Assembly (NCBI GenBank): GCA_019744975.1 | Contig: JAIETP010000009.1 | Span: forward strand, 20,325 to 84,324 | DNA: 64,000 bases | Source: Burkholderiales bacterium | Lineage (GTDB): Bacteria > Pseudomonadota > Gammaproteobacteria > Burkholderiales > SG8-41 | Direction of reading: 5' to 3' | Shown here: piece by piece, positions 61,279 through 64,000 of the stretch | How positions within the stretch are numbered: position 1 is the first letter of the stretch | Layout: the number at the start of each line of letters is the position of its first letter | Notes under the pieces: model-generated | Database searches by the model: none | What the model was told of the DNA's origin: nothing | What the model saw: only the letters and a program-made list of their open reading frames with translations | Made by a program: the position numbers and the translations under genes

Positions 61279-62589
61279 ATGTCATATCCCGGAAGCCCCA
61301 TGAAACAACGGTTGCGGCTATTGATCGTCGAAAACTCGGATGCCGACCGGGCGCTTCTGCTGCACGCCCTGGACAGCCAGGGTTATGCCGTGGTGTCGCT
61401 GGCCGTCGCCACCGCAATCGAACTGCGCGCCGCGCTGGAAGAAGAGCAGTGGGATCTGATCATCTGCGGCCAGCCCATTGCCGATTTCCCCGCCGCGGCA
61501 GCGCTGGCGATTGCGAAGGAAGTGCGCCCGCTGCTGCCCTTCATCATCGTTTCCAGCGAAACCGACTTGAACCTCGCCGTGGCGCTGATCAAACTCGGCG
61601 CGCAGGACTATGTGCAAAAAAGTGAACTGGTCCGCCTCGGCGCGGTGATCGACCGCGAGCTGCGCACGGCCGAGTGGCGGCGCCGGCAGAAAGTCACCGA
61701 AGGCAAACTCTACGAGACCCAGGAACTGTTCCGCGCCATCGTCGAAAACGTCGGTGACCTCGTCGCCGTGCTCGACACCGAAGGCCGCCGCGTCTACAAC
61801 AGCCCCTCGTACCGGCCGCTGTTCCGCGAAAAGGACATCCGCCAGGGCAGCAGTTCCTTCATGGAAATCCATCCCGACGACCGCGAACGCATCAAGGCCG
61901 TGTTCCGCAAAACCGTCGAGACGGGCATCGGCGAGTGTTCCGAATTCCGCTTTGTGCTCCGGGACGGCAGCATCCGTTTCATGGAGTCCGACGGGCGCGC
62001 CATCCGCGATGCCGAAGGCAAGGTGTCCAAGGTGGTGGTGGTGTCGCGCGACATCACCGAACAAAAACGCCTCGAAGCCGATCTCCGGGAAATGGCCGCC
62101 ACCGACATGCTGACCGGGCTGCCGAACCGGCGGCATTTCCTCGGCCAGCTCGAACAGGAAAAAGCCCGTGTCAGCCGCGCCGAGGAAAAATGCGCCGCGG
62201 TGCTGATGATCGACATTGATCACTTCAAGGTGGTCAACGACAGCTTCGGCCATGCCGCCGGCGACCATGTGCTGCGCCACCTGGCCACGCTGATGAAAGA
62301 AGATCTGCGCAAGATCGACACCCTGGGGCGCCTCGGTGGTGAAGAGTTCGCCGTCATCCTGCCCGGCGCCGATCGAGCGGCAGCCGAAATCTTTGCCGAA
62401 CGCCTCCGGAAGCAGGTGGCGGAAACCCCGGCAGTGCTCGACAAGTGGACCATCCCGGTGACCATCAGCATCGGCGTCACCGAAATCAAACCGGGGGACG
62501 ACAGCGCCGACGACGCACTGACCCGCGCCGACCGGGCGCTCTATCGCGCCAAGGAGTGCGGGCGGAATCGGGTGACGGTTGAGGTCTGA
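61279..62589 (+). CDS. Receiver-PAS-GGDEF diguanylate cyclase
   Basis: 436 residues (429 if ATG 61300 is used). N-terminal receiver-like domain (about 10-125) has LLIVENSDADRALLLHAL but at the phospho-acceptor site reads DLIICGQPIADFP, with Gly64 instead of Asp. A PAS domain follows (about 150-270, FRAIVENVGDLVAVLDTEG). The GGDEF domain has an intact signature GGEEF (353-357), and RKID with five-residue spacing forms the inhibitory RxxD site. It should make c-di-GMP and be product-inhibited, but is probably not controlled by phosphorylation of its own receiver. Confidence 0.93.
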   Translation: MSYPGSPMKQRLRLLIVENSDADRALLLHALDSQGYAVVSLAVATAIELRAALEEEQWDLIICGQPIADFPAAAALAIAKEVRPLLPFIIVSSETDLNLAVALIKLGAQDYVQKSELVRLGAVIDRELRTAEWRRRQKVTEGKLYETQELFRAIVENVGDLVAVLDTEGRRVYNSPSYRPLFREKDIRQGSSSFMEIHPDDRERIKAVFRKTVETGIGECSEFRFVLRDGSIRFMESDGRAIRDAEGKVSKVVVVSRDITEQKRLEADLREMAATDMLTGLPNRRHFLGQLEQEKARVSRAEEKCAAVLMIDIDHFKVVNDSFGHAAGDHVLRHLATLMKEDLRKIDTLGRLGGEEFAVILPGADRAAAEIFAERLRKQVAETPAVLDKWTIPVTISIGVTEIKPGDDSADDALTRADRALYRAKECGRNRVTVEV

Positions 62590-62647
62590 ACCGCCGTGAC
62601 AAGGCGGAATCTGTTTTGCACCAAGAAACCAAACAAAGGGGGATGAA

Positions 62648-62974
62648 ATGACCTTCGGTGAATCCATCGGCACCTGCTTCAAAAAATACGCGACCTTTGA
62701 TGGCCGCGCCACACGCTCGGAATACTGGTGGTTTTTCCTTTTTACATTCCTGGTGTCGGTGGCACTGGGCATCGTCAGTGAAGTGTTGTCGGGGCTGTTC
62801 ACACTGGCGGTTCTCTTGCCTTCGCTCGCGGTTGGCGCGCGGCGGTTGCACGACATCGACAAAAGCGGATGGTTTCTTCTGGTCTGGTTCATTCCAATCA
62901 TTGGCTGGATCATCATGATTGTGTGGGCTGTGCAGGAAGGGAAGGAACCCAACCGGTTTTCGGCTGCGGCTTAG
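62648..62974 (+). CDS. DUF805 membrane protein
   Basis: 108 residues. FKKYATFDGRATRSEYWWFFLF and VGARRLHDIDKSGWFLLVWFIPIIGWI are the DUF805 signatures, with three to four membrane segments. Function unknown; often found as a small inner-membrane protein. AAAGGGGG precedes the ATG. Confidence 0.93.
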   Translation: MTFGESIGTCFKKYATFDGRATRSEYWWFFLFTFLVSVALGIVSEVLSGLFTLAVLLPSLAVGARRLHDIDKSGWFLLVWFIPIIGWIIMIVWAVQEGKEPNRFSAAA

Positions 62975-63012
62975 CTTATCGCTCGCAGTAAGTCGGGAGG
63001 GTCTGGGTCGCA

Positions 63013-63031
63013 GGATTGCTTGATGCAATCC
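63013..63031 (+). promoter_or_regulatory. 7-bp hairpin after DUF805 gene
   Basis: GGATTGC and GCAATCC pair around TTGAT. No T-run directly follows, so terminator function is unclear. Confidence 0.3.
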
Positions 63032-63057
63032 GCCATTGCGATAAATCAAAAAATAAT

Positions 63058-63076
63058 AATAAAATCAAATACTTAT
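63058..63076 (+). repeat. AT-rich dispersed motif, copy g
   Basis: AATAAAATCAAATACTTAT, very close to copy b, followed by a short palindrome ACTTATATAAGT. It lies in the 214-bp gap before the antitoxin-like gene, and the AT-rich terminal region begins here. A weaker relative, AAATAAAACGATAACTTATG, overlaps the start of the last gene at 63630-63649. Confidence 0.55.
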
Positions 63077-63188
63077 ATAAGTATCGCCGCACACGCGAAT
63101 CCCGGCAGCGAGGCCTTGGATGATAGTAATTTATAGATTACAGTGCCATGACTACGCATAAATTCTCGCTGACAAAAAAACATTGGCT

Positions 63189-63542
63189 ATGCCAAAGCCT
63201 GCTACCAAGTCCACAAAGACCGTTCGCAAAAAGTCCGCGACACCGTCGGTTACTCATGAGGCTTGGCTGCTGGATCGGCTGAAAGACCCAGCGGAAGCCG
63301 CAGCCTATATAGAGGCTGCCATCGAAGACGGCGATCAGCCGGCGTTGATGATGGCGCTGCGCCATGTGGCGCAGGCACAGGGCGGCATAGCCAAACTCGC
63401 GCGCAAATCAAAACTCACGCGTGAGGCGACTTACCGGATGTTGTCGGCGTCGGGTAATCCGGAGTTGCGCAGTCTCACGGCGATACTGGATGCGGCGGGG
63501 TTGCGCTTGTCTGTTAAGCCTATTGGGCGGCGGGTAGTGTAG
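63189..63542 (+). CDS. Addiction-module antidote protein (HigA/HI1420-like), apparently without toxin
   Basis: 117 residues. Basic N-terminal tail, then HEAWLLDRLKDPAEAAAYIE and an XRE-type HTH (GIAKLARKSKLTREATYRML, about 70-89) and LTAILDAAGLRLSVKP, the pattern of the downstream antidote of HigB-like (phage Gp49) toxin pairs. The toxin normally lies directly upstream; the 214 bp there hold no such gene. ATG 63189 preferred over TTG 63183. It may be an orphan regulator or a remnant of a module. Confidence 0.82.
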   Translation: MPKPATKSTKTVRKKSATPSVTHEAWLLDRLKDPAEAAAYIEAAIEDGDQPALMMALRHVAQAQGGIAKLARKSKLTREATYRMLSASGNPELRSLTAILDAAGLRLSVKPIGRRVV

Positions 63543-63646
63543 TGTAAAAGTATCGAGCTTAGTCCCTTAAAAGCTTGTAATTTTAGCCGTCTACATAGAC
63601 TCGACTAATATTAGAGTGCCTATATCACTAAATAAAACGATAACTT

Positions 63647-64000
63647 ATGCCCACAGAAACTTTGCCTCTTTTAGACACTCTCATCGGCTACTTGGTTGGC
63701 GGCGCTGATGGATTTAAGTTTGAGAGACTAATTCAAGAATTGCTTTCTATACGTGAGGAGAGGCGCTTTACAGCTTTAGGAGGAAACAAAGACGGTGGGG
63801 CAGATGGGTTTTTGCGGAGTGTATGGGAAGACGAAAAACAAGTCGGTCACTATGTGCAAATTAGTAAGCAAGAAAATGTCACGTCGAAAATACGTGGAAC
63901 AGTCGCTCGGTTAAATGAAGTTGGGAGGGTAATCCCCCCATTTTTAGCATCAGCCAGAAGTGGGGTTAAGCAGCGAGCTTTAATTTCTGCATGGGCGTGA
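63647..64000 (+). CDS. Small restriction-endonuclease-like protein at the window edge
   Basis: 117 residues ending in TGA at the last three bases. FERLIQELLSIREERRFTALG followed by GNKDGGADGFLRSVW and HYVQISKQENVTSKI resembles the PD-(D/E)xK nuclease fold of Mrr-like enzymes: E in helix 1, the Asp of DGGxD, then a QxxK-like strand (VQISK). Base composition is markedly AT-rich and codon use differs from the rest of the window, suggesting acquired DNA. A 117-residue nuclease alone is short; the gene could be truncated or frameshifted relative to a larger defence protein. The family assignment is tentative. Confidence 0.55.
   Translation: MPTETLPLLDTLIGYLVGGADGFKFERLIQELLSIREERRFTALGGNKDGGADGFLRSVWEDEKQVGHYVQISKQENVTSKIRGTVARLNEVGRVIPPFLASARSGVKQRALISAWA

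Noticed and set aside
61318..62952. 544-residue minus-strand frame over the diguanylate cyclase
   Set aside because: GGEEF and PAS motifs are on the plus strand; antisense shadow.
63138..63365. Minus-strand 75-residue frame as a toxin partner for the antitoxin
   Set aside because: It overlaps the antitoxin gene in antisense and lacks RelE/HigB features.
1..64000. CRISPR array, prophage or rRNA operon
   Set aside because: No regularly spaced repeats, no phage structural genes and no rRNA sequence seen.

Overview
The window is GC-rich chromosomal DNA from a betaproteobacterium, probably of the order Burkholderiales. The evidence is the gene order (rplM-rpsI-argC-erpA-anmK-M23 peptidase-tyrS; mltA/apaG/rpe/gph/trpEGDC), a UbiH-type hydroxylase beside dsbC, a coq7-type ubiquinone hydroxylase, a GcvA-like LysR regulator paired with a DUF2917 gene, and three Bug/TctC-type solute-binding proteins. 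Species-level placement is not possible from the sequence alone.

Layout. 1-4.7 kb: 5' part of miaB, a 267-bp non-coding inverted-repeat element flanked by TA, a small secreted protein, tRNA-Met, a UbiH-family hydroxylase, dsbC and a TonB-like protein. 4.9-11.2 kb: a four-gene cyclic-nucleotide operon with a class II phosphodiesterase-like metallo-beta-lactamase protein, an HD-GYP protein, a degenerate GGDEF-EAL protein and a GAF-GAF-PAS class III adenylate cyclase. 11.3-13.7 kb (minus): mltA, a methyltransferase and apaG. 13.8-19.9 kb: rpe, gph, a Trp-rich leader peptide, trpEGDC and coq7. 19.9-28.7 kb: OsmC and YdcF proteins, rplM-rpsI, argC, a coiled-coil protein, bactofilin, erpA, anmK, an M23 peptidase and tyrS. 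28.7-38.8 kb: housekeeping and stress genes (a SelD-associated oxidoreductase, two msrA genes flanking fbp, DUF72, SWIB, two exporters, a YHS lipoprotein, pdxH, pirin, a META lipoprotein). 38.9-44.6 kb: a double-length UvrA.

44.7-59 kb is an accessory catabolic cluster: alcohol dehydrogenase, then two parallel modules (Bug binding protein, MmgE/PrpD protein, SDR; the first also has an alpha/beta-hydrolase), then a TauD-type dioxygenase and an enolase-superfamily enzyme, a convergent LysR gene, DUF2917, a cupin, enoyl-CoA hydratase and a DinB protein. A third Bug protein lies on the minus strand. The content suggests uptake, oxidation, hydration/dehydration and cleavage of an unidentified organic acid. 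60-63 kb: a methyltransferase, a receiver-PAS-GGDEF protein and DUF805. From about 63.0 kb the sequence turns AT-rich, with an antitoxin-like gene lacking a visible toxin and a small nuclease-like ORF ending exactly at the window edge, which looks like the start of acquired DNA.

Most unusual: (i) the TA-flanked element inserted exactly at a stop/start junction next to miaB; (ii) a recurring AT-rich motif, consensus AATAAAAnCAAATAnTT, at 3' ends and inside two coding sequences, including the double-length uvrA; (iii) the cyclic-nucleotide operon with degenerate c-di-GMP domains beside both cAMP-making and cAMP-cleaving enzymes; (iv) a candidate trp attenuator; (v) several proteins missing key catalytic residues.
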